In this document: in pieces, positions 37,501 through 45,880 of the stretch
Position numbering within the stretch: position 1 is the first letter of the stretch
Layout of the letters: each line of letters opens with the position of its first letter
The notes under the pieces: generated by a model
Databases searched by the model: none
What the model saw: only the letters and a program-made list of their open reading frames with translations
What the model was told of the DNA's origin: nothing
Source: Ferruginibacter sp.
GTDB lineage: Bacteria; Bacteroidota; Bacteroidia; Chitinophagales; Chitinophagaceae
Length of the DNA stretch: 64,000 bases
Assembly (NCBI GenBank): GCA_019638575.1
Contig: JAHBTN010000003.1
Location: 1-64,000, forward strand
Direction: 5' to 3'
Translations under genes and position numbers: made by a program

Positions 37501-38396
37501 TTCCCTTCAATATGGTGATGGATTTAAAAACCATTAACCAGTTGCAGCGGTTTGAATATGTACCCCGCAATAACGGAAGAAACGGCATCATCCTTAACGG
37601 AACTGTAGCATACAGCACCGATAATAATAAATGGGCACAGGCCGGAAACATTGACTGGAAGAGAGATAATACAACAAAGTCATTTGAATTTGCCGGCCAC
37701 CCATCAGCCCGGTTTATAAAAATTACGGTTGATGAAGCCGTTGGCAATTATGGCTCGGGCAACGAACTGTATGTTTTTAAAGTACCCGGCACTACAGGTT
37801 ATATACCCGGCGATATAAACAACGATAAAAAAATCGATAATAACGACCTTATTTCCTATATGAATTATACCGGGTTGCGAAAAGGAGATGCAGATTTTGA
37901 AGGCTATATCAGCAAGGGCGATATCAATAATAACGGCTTGATAGATGCTTTTGATATTTCAACAGCAGCATCACAATTAAACAGCACAGCAAATACATTT
38001 GACAGCGCTGCAAAACTTTCTGGTTCTATCCAAATTTCTACAGCAAAACAAAATTATAAGAAAGGAGAATCTATTGAGATAACAGTGAAAGGAGTTGCAC
38101 TGTCAAATGTTAATGCACTAAGTTTTGCATTGCCTTACAATGAGCAACAATTTGAATATACAGGCCTGCAAATACTTAACACCGGTATGTTGGAAAATTT
38201 CACCAACAACCGGCTGCACAGCAATGGCAGCAAAGCGCTTTATCCCACATTTGTAAATGTTGGCAATAAGCCTTTACTGAATGGGTCAGAAAATCTCTTC
38301 ATAATAAAATTTAGAGCAAAACAAGATGTAACATTCAATTTAAAGCCTGTTGATGGTATTTTGGTGGATAAACAAATGGAGTATACAAGCTTTTAA
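34557..38396 (+). CDS. Multidomain GH31 glycosidase with dockerin-like and cohesin-like C-terminus
   Basis: 1279 residues with signal peptide (ending TIAQ). After an N-terminal beta-sandwich comes a GH31 TIM barrel: predicted nucleophile Asp418 (LKTDVAWVG) and acid/base Asp470 (VWSGDQ), plus the GH31 segments GLWTQSDLHP and SDMDGIFGG. A proximal and distal beta domain follow, then an Fn3 domain (about 855-935) and an F5/8-type carbohydrate-binding domain (about 945-1078). Next is a paired-loop dockerin-like segment (GDINNDKKIDNNDL and GDINNNGLIDAFD, about 1085-1145), and a cohesin-like domain closes the protein. No T9SS sorting tail is seen. Likely hydrolyses alpha-linked glycans outside the cell; specificity unknown. 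Confidence 0.9.
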   Translation: MNHSIQKIVFSKFSLLFILSSFFTSNTIAQEKNLLSTKIVSAEKINPTTAQLVYTDGHRLTIDFYGENIFRIFEDTTGGIVRNPDAMPPASMLVENPRRNVSNILLTHDAIKFTISSAKISIEIDKNNSLLKVINKSTKKIALQTLKPVSFANSKTTLVLQEGEQEYFFGGGVQNGRFSHKGKSISIVNENSWTDGGVASPAPFYWSTNGYGMLWHSFKPGKYDFGATKNGEVTLWHNTQYLDVFFMIDDGAVNLLNDYYQLTGNPVLLPKFAFYEGHLNAYNRDYWKEDSTGILFEDGKRYKESQKDNGGIKESLNGEKNNYQFSARAVIDRYQQHDMPLGWILPNDGYGAGYGQTSTLDSNIANLKSFGDYARKHGVQIGLWTQSDLHPKQGISALLQRDIVKEVRDAGVRVLKTDVAWVGDGYSFGLHGVADVAHIVPYYGNNARPFFITLDGWAGAQRYSSVWSGDQTGGNWEYIRFHIPTFIGAGLSGMSNITSDMDGIFGGQNAIVNAREFEWKTFTPMQLNMDGWGTNPKYPQALGEPATSINRTYLKLKSALLPYSYSIAKEAVTGLPMIKAMFLEEPNAYTLGRATSYQFMYGPYFLVAPIYQSTAMDKEGNDIRNNIYLPKGTWIDYFSGEEYTGGCIINSFDAPLWKLPVFVKKGAIIPMNNANNHVSDIDEKLRMYELYPSGKSSFTQYDDDGLTEAYKQGTGVTTLIECSQAKDIASIRIHASKGDFDGFVKQKTTILKVNLTAKPKSVTAVVGKKRLVITKATSQEVFYKNNNVYFYNAAPQLNQFATAGSAFANVKITKNPQVWVKIAPTNISTNDVTVVINGFVYKPANNQKQHTGKLTVPANVQIADSNKTAYTLKLTWNEVLNADYYEIMFKDMLYTTIKSTHFLFDNLQPLTVYDFKIRAVNKNENSDWTGIQAKTAINPLEFAIHNIAVKSTAEDEEGNEIARLFNFDDKDTWHTKYGQKAVPFNMVMDLKTINQLQRFEYVPRNNGRNGIILNGTVAYSTDNNKWAQAGNIDWKRDNTTKSFEFAGHPSARFIKITVDEAVGNYGSGNELYVFKVPGTTGYIPGDINNDKKIDNNDLISYMNYTGLRKGDADFEGYISKGDINNNGLIDAFDISTAASQLNSTANTFDSAAKLSGSIQISTAKQNYKKGESIEITVKGVALSNVNALSFALPYNEQQFEYTGLQILNTGMLENFTNNRLHSNGSKALYPTFVNVGNKPLLNGSENLFIIKFRAKQDVTFNLKPVDGILVDKQMEYTSF

Positions 38397-38502
38397 TTTA
38401 AATCTGTTATTTCTCATGCTATTCAAACTAAATTTTGTAACTTAAAGCAAATAGCAGTTCATTAAGATTAAAACAATATTTCTTCATTTTTAAACAGGCG
38501 CT

Positions 38503-38706
38503 ATGATTACAAGTAAAAACAATTATCATGTAAAAAAAACGGAGACAAATCATGAACAAACTGTTAAACCTATTCATAAAAATGAAATAAGCAGTTCCGG
38601 CTTACATGCTATAACGTATATTGCAACCAGTAAGGCAAAACGTAAAGATGAAAAGGATGAAAGCCCTGTTTTAAACGATATGTTTGGTGCCCTAAATTAT
38701 TTATAA
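38503..38706 (+). CDS. Small hypothetical protein upstream of the HPF-like gene
   Basis: 67 residues, polar and Lys-rich (SSGLHAITYIATSKAKRKDEKDE), ending in MFGALNYL. No signal peptide, membrane segment or known family. It precedes the ribosome-associated protein gene by 25 bases on the same strand, so the two are probably cotranscribed. Confidence 0.5.
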   Translation: MITSKNNYHVKKTETNHEQTVKPIHKNEISSSGLHAITYIATSKAKRKDEKDESPVLNDMFGALNYL

Positions 38707-38731
38707 CAACTTTTAAAAAAAAGAAAACAGT

Positions 38732-39046
38732 ATGACAATTCAATTTAATACCGATAATAACCTTAGTGTACGTGAAGGGTTTAGTAAAAAATTGCAGGAT
38801 ATGCTAAACAGTGAACTCAAAAGGTTTGATGAAATTATAACCAGGCTGGAAGTGCATTTTGGTGATGAAAACGGCCATAAAAAAGGAGTGGATGATAAAA
38901 GATGTTTGCTTGAAGCCAGGGTTAAAGGTAAAAATCCGGTAGTGGTAACGGCTTTTGCTTCTAACTATGAAATTGCAGCAAAAGATGCTGCTGAAAAGTT
39001 AAAGAAAACACTTAATGCTGTTTTGCAAAAGATGCAGGCACATTAA
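38732..39046 (+). CDS. HPF/RaiA-like ribosome-associated protein
   Basis: 104 residues, single S30AE-type domain. The helix FSKKLQDMLNSELKRFDEIITRLEVHFGDEN, the strand CLLEARVKGKNPVVVTAF and the final helix (YEIAAKDAAEKLKKTLNAVLQK) match short hibernation-promoting factors. These bind the 30S subunit and stall translation in stationary phase. It lacks the C-terminal dimerisation domain of long HPF. Confidence 0.82.
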   Translation: MTIQFNTDNNLSVREGFSKKLQDMLNSELKRFDEIITRLEVHFGDENGHKKGVDDKRCLLEARVKGKNPVVVTAFASNYEIAAKDAAEKLKKTLNAVLQKMQAH

Positions 39047-39065
39047 TTGGTAAATAATAAAAACT

Positions 39066-39557
39066 TTATTGCCCGCATAATTTTATTGTATCGGTTGATT
39101 TACTGCTGATTTGTATCTTATTTATTTTACCGGCTTTATCGTAATACAATATCAATGTGCCATATTCTGTTTGAAAAGCATCCCAGGTTACATCTTTAAT
39201 TTTTGGATAGCCCAATGTAGCAAACAAACTATTACGGTTAACTCCTAAAAGATGGGGTACCATCTTACCTTTGAAGTTATCATGTATTTCAATATAATCC
39301 CTGTCGGTATAAAAATAAATGCCCTTATCCGGATAAAAAACACCGGCACAAACCGAAGCCGAATCTTTTTCTATCAATTGTGTATAACATGGAAACTGGT
39401 TTGTTATCTCTCCCCAGGTTGATTTAGCATATATCTTATTTACGTTACCGTCAAGTATATCTACCGAAAATGGAGGGCAAACCGGTGTTGTTTTTAATTG
39501 AGCCTTACCTGTAAAAGCACTCATAATTGTTATAAAAAACAGTAAAAGGATTTTCAT
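39066..39557 (-). CDS. Small secreted protein, unknown function
   Basis: 163 residues with a signal peptide (MKILLLFFITIMSAFTGKAQ). The mature part is short-strand beta-rich (GIYFYTDRDYIEIH, YGTLILYYDKAGKI) with three cysteines. No family recognised. It converges on the HPF-like gene. Confidence 0.7.
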   Translation of the reverse strand: MKILLLFFITIMSAFTGKAQLKTTPVCPPFSVDILDGNVNKIYAKSTWGEITNQFPCYTQLIEKDSASVCAGVFYPDKGIYFYTDRDYIEIHDNFKGKMVPHLLGVNRNSLFATLGYPKIKDVTWDAFQTEYGTLILYYDKAGKINKIQISSKSTDTIKLCGQ

Positions 39558-39741
39558 AAATGATGGTTTAAAATGGTACTAATATTTATTAATACAGCAA
39601 ATTCCCTGCTAAAAATAAATTTAAACCAATAATATTATCATTGCTGCATATAATTAATAAAATTACTCACATTATTTGAGAATGATTTTGATAGATTTGT
39701 AGCCCACATGCAGAAAAAATAACAGCAAAAATTTATTTGCT

Positions 39742-40203
39742 TTGGATGGCATATTAATAAGAAAAGCCTGTTTGGCAGATTTACCTACCCTGTTTGAATT
39801 TGAACAGGGAGTTATTGCTGCTGAACGCCCCTTTGACCCCACTTTAAAAAGCGGCCAAATACATTATTACGATATTGAAAAAATGATTACAGCACCAGAT
39901 GTTGAATTATTAGTGGCAGAAATAAATAATAAGGTAGTAGGTTCGGGCTATGCACGCATTGAAAATGCTAAACCTTTTTTACAACATAACCGGCATGCTT
40001 ATTTAGGCTTTATGTATATAATGCCTCAATGGCGTGGAAAAGGAATCAATAAAAAAATTTTAAATGCACTTACCAACTGGGTGCAGCAGCATAACATAAC
40101 AGAGTTAAGGCTTGATGTATACCAACCAAACATTGCTGCAATAAAGGCTTACGAAAAAGCAGGTTTTACAAAACACATGATTGAAATGAGAAAAGGTTTG
40201 TAA
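39742..40203 (+). CDS. GNAT N-acetyltransferase with TTG start
   Basis: 153 residues covering a complete GNAT fold. The acetyl-CoA loop is PQWRGKGINKKIL, and the final block is YQPNIAAIKAYEKAGF. No ATG lies in frame before the conserved N-terminus; the only sensible start is the TTG at 39742, and an in-frame TAG stands at 39700-39702. An exact -7 element TAGATTTG (39692-39699) lies 43 bases upstream. Substrate unknown. Confidence 0.85.
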   Translation: MDGILIRKACLADLPTLFEFEQGVIAAERPFDPTLKSGQIHYYDIEKMITAPDVELLVAEINNKVVGSGYARIENAKPFLQHNRHAYLGFMYIMPQWRGKGINKKILNALTNWVQQHNITELRLDVYQPNIAAIKAYEKAGFTKHMIEMRKGL

Positions 40204-40369
40204 TATCTGTTTAATATGCAATCTTTTTGCAGGCATTTTAAAAACAGTTCAGCTACTAAAACATCGTCTTCAACTATACAAAACTTTGTTACAGCTATTT
40301 TATTTATTAAGCTGTACTTTAATTAAATAGTTTTATAAAAGGTTTTTCATAGGATATTGGATATTAAAC

Positions 40370-40401
40370 AGGGCAGGATCTTCATCCAGCCCTAATTTTT
40401 T
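40370..40401 (+). terminator. Terminator-like hairpin
   Basis: AGGGCAGGAT (40370-40379) pairs with ATCCAGCCCT (40384-40393) with one A-A mismatch, followed after AA by a run of T. It lies 167 bases after the acetyltransferase stop and 125 bases before the next start codon. Confidence 0.5.
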
Positions 40402-40494
40402 ATACCAATGAAAAATAACCGTTCATCAATATCTTTTTCCAGTAATTAAAAAAACATGAACTTAGCTTTTAAATATTCATTATTCATTTTAAAC

Positions 40495-40854
40495 ATGAAA
40501 AAATCACTTGTATTTTTATTTGCCTGCCTGTTTGCCGGCATGGCCAATGCACAAACCAAAATAAACCTTGATGATGTTAGCAAACATATAGGCGATAGTG
40601 TAATCGTTTGTGGCCCGGTGGCAAGCATGCGTTATTTTGAAAACTCAAACAGGAAACCAACATTTTTAAACATTGGCGACAAATATCCTAATCAAAAAAT
40701 AACATTGGTTATTTGGGAAGATGTGAGGAAAAACTTTAAGGAAGCGCCTGAAAACCTTTTAAACAAAAAGATTTGCATCACCGGCCGCATCATATTGTAT
40801 AAGGAAAAACCCGAGATTGTGATTGATAGGCCCGAACAGGTAACGTTAGAATAA
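40495..40854 (+). CDS. Small secreted OB-fold-like protein
   Basis: 119 residues from ATG 40495, which begins a clear signal peptide (MKKSLVFLFACLFAGMANAQ). The in-frame ATG at 40456 would place 13 residues before it. The mature part (HIGDSVIVCGPVASMRYFE, ITLVIWEDVRKNF, KKICITGRIILYKEKPEIVI) has the five-strand look of a periplasmic OB-fold domain (tRNA_anti/BOF-like). Function unknown. Confidence 0.7.
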   Translation: MKKSLVFLFACLFAGMANAQTKINLDDVSKHIGDSVIVCGPVASMRYFENSNRKPTFLNIGDKYPNQKITLVIWEDVRKNFKEAPENLLNKKICITGRIILYKEKPEIVIDRPEQVTLE

Positions 40855-40860
40855 AAAGGC

Positions 40861-41544
40861 TTAATAATTTTTAATATAATATTTCACCCCGCCCACATTC
40901 ATTACTGTATTGCCTGTTTTCATACTACCACTGTATAATTCAAATGATGAATAGTATGTGATATTATACTGGCCAATAGATTTTATTTTACCCCGATAAG
41001 CCTTGTCTTCAAAAGAGCCATAGTATGAAAGTAATGTAGCGCCTACATTTTTAAGTTTTCCTTTTATATCCTCATTTTCGTAAGATGCATACCAGTTTAT
41101 AGCAAGTGAACCAATTTTTTTAATAAAGCCCCTGCATGCTTCATCTTCGTAATTCAGATAATAATCAATACTTGTTGGGCCTATAGCTTTTAATTTACCT
41201 TTCAACGCATCATTTTCGTACGAGGCATAATAGGTAAGTAAAGTGTTGCCGATATATTTCACCCTGCCACGCAGGGCTACATCGTCATTTTGAGTATAAT
41301 ATTCTACACGGCCAACATAAGGCTCCAGGTCGTTATTATAATTTTCCTGGTAACCGATATATTTATCAAAACCCCATTTTAAGATATTGCCATCTTTAGT
41401 AAGATAGAGTTGAACATTTTCGGGCAGGGCAAATGCAAACACTTCAACCTGTCCCCGGCCTGCAATGGTAATTTTTGACAGGCTTTGCGAAAAACCATCA
41501 GCAAGCAAAAAAAATAAAACCGTAGCCAACAAAACCCTTTTCAT
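40861..41544 (-). CDS. Secreted protein with 23-residue tandem repeats
   Basis: 227 residues with signal peptide (ending DGFSQ). Residues 80-202 are built of four full and two partial copies of a 23-residue unit of form xYYxSYEDexxkGKLKxIGxxxI. Every unit has aromatic YY or WY, a [YF]E pair and an invariant Gly before the next aromatic block. The regular period suggests a beta-meander or solenoid resembling, but not identical to, MORN or WG-type repeats. Periplasmic or surface location is inferred. No family recognised. Confidence 0.75.
   Translation of the reverse strand: MKRVLLATVLFFLLADGFSQSLSKITIAGRGQVEVFAFALPENVQLYLTKDGNILKWGFDKYIGYQENYNNDLEPYVGRVEYYTQNDDVALRGRVKYIGNTLLTYYASYENDALKGKLKAIGPTSIDYYLNYEDEACRGFIKKIGSLAINWYASYENEDIKGKLKNVGATLLSYYGSFEDKAYRGKIKSIGQYNITYYSSFELYSGSMKTGNTVMNVGGVKYYIKNY
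40939..41307 (-). repeat. Coding tandem repeat of 69 bases
   Basis: The DNA for the 23-residue protein repeats, with a 69-base period inside the secreted protein gene. The copies have diverged at the nucleotide level, so the conservation is mostly at protein level. Confidence 0.6.
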
Positions 41545-41645
41545 AGTGTTACTATCTTTTAAGTGCCGATAAAGGTACGTACAAATAAAATATACCGGCA
41601 GGCTTAGAGTTTAATTACTCAACCCGAAAATTATTACATTGTGCT

Positions 41646-42227
41646 ATGAAAAAATTGTTTGTTATCATTATTTGCATAGCGGCTGTATCCTGTTCGCAAA
41701 AGAAATACAAGAACCCACACATCATCATCAACACCCGCCTGGGAGATATTGAAGTAGAGTTATTTCCCGACCAGGCTCCCAAAACAACGGCTGCATTTTT
41801 ATCATATATCGATTCGGGCTTTTATAAAAATTCATCTTTTTACAGGGTTTTAAAAACCGAAGACTTTCCCACTCCTACCAATACCGGCATCATACAAGGC
41901 GGAATTTGGCAAACCAATCCGCAGAAAAAAGAAACGCTGCAAGGCATTGAACTTGAAAGCACCAAACAAACCGGTTTATCACATCAGTCAGGAACAATTT
42001 CGCTGGCAAGAACAACACCTTCATCGGCCACTACAGAATTCTTCATTTGCATCGGAGATCAGTCGCCGTTAGATGCAGGCAGGCGTGGTACTCCCGATGG
42101 GCTTGGATTTGCAGCTTTTGGAAAAGTTTTCAGCGGCATGGATGTGGTAAGGAAAATACAAGCACAAAAAAGCAGCGGCGACCATTTTGATGAAAAGATA
42201 GTCATCAATAATATTACAAGGCTTTAA
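41646..42227 (+). CDS. Cyclophilin-type peptidylprolyl isomerase, lipoprotein
   Basis: 193 residues. Lipoprotein signal ending VSC (Cys16), then a cyclophilin domain: GDIEVELFPDQAPKTTAAFLSYIDSGFYKNSSFYRV, IIQGGIW, and GTISLAR...ATTEFFICIGD. Catalyses proline isomerisation in folding of exported proteins. The active-site tryptophan region is GLGFAAFGKVFSGMDV. The YdcF-like gene follows after 30 bases. Confidence 0.92.
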   Translation: MKKLFVIIICIAAVSCSQKKYKNPHIIINTRLGDIEVELFPDQAPKTTAAFLSYIDSGFYKNSSFYRVLKTEDFPTPTNTGIIQGGIWQTNPQKKETLQGIELESTKQTGLSHQSGTISLARTTPSSATTEFFICIGDQSPLDAGRRGTPDGLGFAAFGKVFSGMDVVRKIQAQKSSGDHFDEKIVINNITRL

Positions 42228-42257
42228 TAAAACAATTAACAACAGATTAAAAACAAA

Positions 42258-42914
42258 ATGAACAGGATTTTTCTTACTTCATTCTCACTCATTACAGGAT
42301 TGATGTTTACTTCCTGTTCATTCAGTAAAAAAACAACAGAAAAATATTTTGCAAAAGCAAAGCAACAACAATACGATATGATTGCCGTGCCGGGCGTGCC
42401 TTTTAATGAACCCGGCTGGGACAGTACCATGAAAGGAAGGGTGTACTGGTCGAAATACCTGTTTGACAAAGGCATTGCAAAAAATATCATGTATTCAGGC
42501 GGATCGGTGTACTCGCCTTATTATGAAGGTGAAATTATGGCCCTATATGCCATTGCATTGGGCATACCAAAAGAACATGTGTTTACCGAAACCAAGGCGC
42601 AGCACAGTACAGAGAACTTGTACTATGTTTTTTTAAAATCTAAAAAATTAGGTTTTACAAAAATTGCTTTGGCTACCGATCCTTTCCAGGCTAAACAATT
42701 ACGGCGCTTTGCAAAGAAAAAAATAGATCCGCCTGTTGATATCATCCCTTTTGTGATTGATACATTAATAAGCATACAACCAACTATGATAAACCCTGTT
42801 ATTGATTATAAACAGGCATACAATAAAAATTTTGTTTCTATTAAAGAACGGGAATCGCTATGGAAAAGGTTAAAAGGCACATTGGGTAAAAACATTGACT
42901 ACAACGCTTATTAA
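42258..42914 (+). CDS. YdcF/ElyC-family (DUF218) lipoprotein
   Basis: 218 residues. Signal with a lipobox-like TSC (Cys20). The DUF218 core follows: YDMIAVPGVPF, KGRVYWSKYLFDKGIAKNIMYSGG, and ALGIPKEHVFTETKAQHSTENL. Family members are linked to envelope polysaccharide assembly (ElyC, SanA), but no biochemical role is fixed. Cotranscribed with the cyclophilin gene. Confidence 0.85.
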   Translation: MNRIFLTSFSLITGLMFTSCSFSKKTTEKYFAKAKQQQYDMIAVPGVPFNEPGWDSTMKGRVYWSKYLFDKGIAKNIMYSGGSVYSPYYEGEIMALYAIALGIPKEHVFTETKAQHSTENLYYVFLKSKKLGFTKIALATDPFQAKQLRRFAKKKIDPPVDIIPFVIDTLISIQPTMINPVIDYKQAYNKNFVSIKERESLWKRLKGTLGKNIDYNAY

Positions 42915-42932
42915 ACAACTGTAGTTTAATTT

Positions 42933-45791
42933 TTAATTAGGGATAAAACCAACCGGTATAATAATTTCCCATCGGTTTTTCACCGAAGGGTGAAGCAAAT
43001 CGGTATCCAGCAAATGCGAAAATCTTACCCCAAAGCTTACCGGTAAAGCATTCCATACTTTGGTATCAAAATAAATTTCGGCGCCGGTGCTACGGTTTCT
43101 TATTTCGGTAAGATTGTTATTGACTCTTGCTTTTGCACCGGTATAATCAAAAAATGCATTGCCCCTTATGCGTTGAAAATATAAGATATTGGCAAAACCC
43201 CAATCGGGGTAAACAATGGGGAAATGATAGTTGGCACCTAACTTATACATGCGCCTTGTGCTTAATGCTTCGTACCCTCTTGAATAAGGGAATATTTTGC
43301 TAAACAGGTCGGGAAAACTATCACGGTATTGATAAGCCGCATTTAAAACAAGGCTATGGTTTACAAACAAGCCCGGGAAATAAAAAGAACTGTTGGCCAC
43401 AAACTTATGGCTCCTGCTAAAATCATCAAAAGCTTTGCGGTAATTAAAAGACAGGGACTGTGCCCATCTTGGATTAATGTGCTGCCTTGCCTGCTGGCTT
43501 ACATTACTGAAACTTAAAAAGGCATCCATATAATGAACAGCCTTGTTATTAAAAATATTTTTACCTGCTCCCCTGTAATAATATTGCTCAAGGTTGTAAC
43601 CGCCGCCAACATTAAGAAACTTATTTGTAAGGCCACCCACAAAACGTAAAGGTATAGAAAGGCCAGCCCTTGCCTTTGCGGAATTGTAACTTACTGTTTT
43701 ACCAACAGCCGTATCAATGTTACGGTTAAAACTTGCTTCGGCGCTTACACCCAATACCGGAAACCATCCTGCATAAACGCCTGCAAAACCAATGGTATGG
43801 CTTTTGTCGGTACGGTTATAAGTATAAGTGATATTACTGCTTACACTGCTTAGTACATTATCGCTGTATAAAGTATATCCAAACTCCGGATCATCAATAA
43901 CAGGCCTCCAGCTATGAAAATTAAAAAGATGCAAAGCCTTTCTATAACGGGTTACTTCATTTTTAATACTGCCGGTTGGCCTTTGTTCAAAATTACTGTC
44001 GTTTAAAGTATAGATAGCGCCCGTTGCAGCAAACGTACTCATCGAATCGGTAAAATAACGATCGCTTGCAGCCAGCCTGAATTTGTTTAGCGCCCATTCC
44101 TGCTGCCCGGCAGTAATCTTAGCAATACGGTACCCCTGTGCAGTAAAAGCAGATACAATCAAATCTCCTTTATCATTTACAGCAGGGGCGTACATGCCAT
44201 TGCTGTTTTGCGTAATCCTGTACAATTTTTTATCGGCTATTGTATAAGCAAAAACTTTGTCGGCATTTTCGTTCATAATGTTAAAATAAATGGTATCGCC
44301 TTTTACAAATGGATAACCAATTACATTATAACTAAAAACCGTAAGGTCATCCATTGCACCTGTTTGCAGGTTAATTTTCATAAGCATCATATTACCCTGT
44401 TGGTTTCTTACTGCAGCAACAGCCGTATGTGCATCAATATATTTTGGATGAGTTATAAAATAATTATTTGCATTTTTTAGTTTTAAAATAAGTTTACCGT
44501 TTGTAGCATCAATCCTGCACAGGTTGCAGGTTCCATCGGGATTTACATCTACTGCTAAAATTTCGGTGCCTGCTTCATTAATATCAGGTGAAAAATATTT
44601 CGATTTAAAAGTAACCTGCCTTTGTTGGCCTGTATAGATGTTGAGCAACTTAATTACACTGTAATCCCTGTTTGCCCATCTTGCATCCGATTGGTAAGCT
44701 GCATATACAATCTTTCCGTTTTTGTAACTATAATAATCATCAATACCAATATCCCTCACCCGCAGTTTTTTTACTTTTCCATTTGATAAAATATAAAAAG
44801 CATTTATTGTTTTGTACGATTTTTTTGTTACCAGTATGCTATCGTCATTTATAAAATTGGGAAACTCGTAATCGGCCACATTGTTTTTTTGTTCTTTGGA
44901 TATATATGTATAAGCCGTTTCAGTTTCAGCTTTTCCTTTAAATGATTTTTCCTTAAAATACTGTATGGCATCCTGCCTGAATTGTTGATAAGTTTTACCG
45001 GAATATCTTTCGATGGCTTTATTAAAAGGATAAAACAAGCCCCTGAACCTTACTGCATCATTGGTTACCTTGTGCCAGAAACCCTGCTCATATTTTTCAT
45101 AACCATAGGCTGTTAACAGGTAACCAAGTTCGTAATGGTCCGGTGTATATTTTCTTAATGAACCATTACGTAAAGTCATCCATGAATAATTTTTACCCTC
45201 CTGCCATAAAGATTTAAAGCCATTATAAAACGAAGGCATGCGCCCCCTACCCTGTGCGCTCACCAATGTTTCCTGCCATACAGCATCACCTTCAAAAAAA
45301 TAATCAGGTATCGTAATACCATTTGCCAGCAACTGCCCTTCCTGCCCCAATAAAAAAGAAAATACTTTTGTAAACCCTTTATTAAAATTGCTAAGCTGTT
45401 GTATATGCCTGTTTTCGTGAATCGCCAGGTTATCATCCCAGCGTAAGCTGCCGGTTGAAAAACTGTTTTGCGGTGGCATCATATAAAACTCACTCAATAC
45501 CGGCGCCTGCCGCACATATGCGTTTGAAAGAGTGGTTCGGTTAAGTAAAACAATATCCCATTTTTTTTGCCGGCCACCAATTGTTGCTGCGGTAGAATCA
45601 CCCAGTAGTTTCATGATATTGGCAATGCGGTTAGCCTGCCTGTTTAATTCTTTAGGGAAAATAACCCGTACGGTTTTGTTATTGATTTGAAGCCAGCTTT
45701 CAGAAGCAGGGTTGCCTCCAAAATTTTGTGCTGTTACCCAATACACCTGCAATAAAAAAATGATAGAAATTAATGACTTCAATTTTTTCAT
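42933..45791 (-). CDS. Exported metallopeptidase-propeller-barrel protein
   Basis: 952 residues from ATG 45791 with signal peptide (ending VTAQ). The N-terminal 200 residues carry HENRH (125-129) and, 38 residues later, YFFEGDAVWQE (Glu167), the layout of MA-clan peptidases with a WxxEGxA-type motif. Residues about 300-600 contain repeated strand units with DxNEAGTEIL, NDKGDLIVSAF and YSDARWANRDY, resembling a TolB/DPP-like beta-propeller. The last about 300 residues look like an outer-membrane barrel (alternating strands, GANYHFPIVYPDWGFANILYF, ending FGVRF and a Pro/Asn tail). The likely picture is a surface peptidase anchored in the outer membrane; domain limits are estimates. Confidence 0.78.
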   Translation of the reverse strand: MKKLKSLISIIFLLQVYWVTAQNFGGNPASESWLQINNKTVRVIFPKELNRQANRIANIMKLLGDSTAATIGGRQKKWDIVLLNRTTLSNAYVRQAPVLSEFYMMPPQNSFSTGSLRWDDNLAIHENRHIQQLSNFNKGFTKVFSFLLGQEGQLLANGITIPDYFFEGDAVWQETLVSAQGRGRMPSFYNGFKSLWQEGKNYSWMTLRNGSLRKYTPDHYELGYLLTAYGYEKYEQGFWHKVTNDAVRFRGLFYPFNKAIERYSGKTYQQFRQDAIQYFKEKSFKGKAETETAYTYISKEQKNNVADYEFPNFINDDSILVTKKSYKTINAFYILSNGKVKKLRVRDIGIDDYYSYKNGKIVYAAYQSDARWANRDYSVIKLLNIYTGQQRQVTFKSKYFSPDINEAGTEILAVDVNPDGTCNLCRIDATNGKLILKLKNANNYFITHPKYIDAHTAVAAVRNQQGNMMLMKINLQTGAMDDLTVFSYNVIGYPFVKGDTIYFNIMNENADKVFAYTIADKKLYRITQNSNGMYAPAVNDKGDLIVSAFTAQGYRIAKITAGQQEWALNKFRLAASDRYFTDSMSTFAATGAIYTLNDSNFEQRPTGSIKNEVTRYRKALHLFNFHSWRPVIDDPEFGYTLYSDNVLSSVSSNITYTYNRTDKSHTIGFAGVYAGWFPVLGVSAEASFNRNIDTAVGKTVSYNSAKARAGLSIPLRFVGGLTNKFLNVGGGYNLEQYYYRGAGKNIFNNKAVHYMDAFLSFSNVSQQARQHINPRWAQSLSFNYRKAFDDFSRSHKFVANSSFYFPGLFVNHSLVLNAAYQYRDSFPDLFSKIFPYSRGYEALSTRRMYKLGANYHFPIVYPDWGFANILYFQRIRGNAFFDYTGAKARVNNNLTEIRNRSTGAEIYFDTKVWNALPVSFGVRFSHLLDTDLLHPSVKNRWEIIIPVGFIPN

Positions 45792-45847
45792 CAACTAAAG
45801 TTAATGAATGTAAAAACATAAAAAACTGGAGCGGAGCTGAAGTATTT

Positions 45848-45880
45848 AAAAAAGAAAAACCTTCTTTCACGAAGGTTTTT
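45848..45880 (-). terminator. Terminator-like hairpin in a divergent promoter region
   Basis: AAAAACCTTC (45855-45864) pairs with GAAGGTTTTT (45871-45880). On the minus strand it is followed by a T-rich run (TTTTTCTTTTTT). It lies between divergent genes, upstream of both start codons, so it would end a minus-strand leader or a separate small RNA. Confidence 0.5.

Noticed and set aside
40216..40326. 36-residue plus-strand frame (MQSFCRHFKNSS...) after the TTG-start acetyltransferase
   Set aside because: No supporting context or composition; open frames this short are expected by chance in AT-rich spacer.
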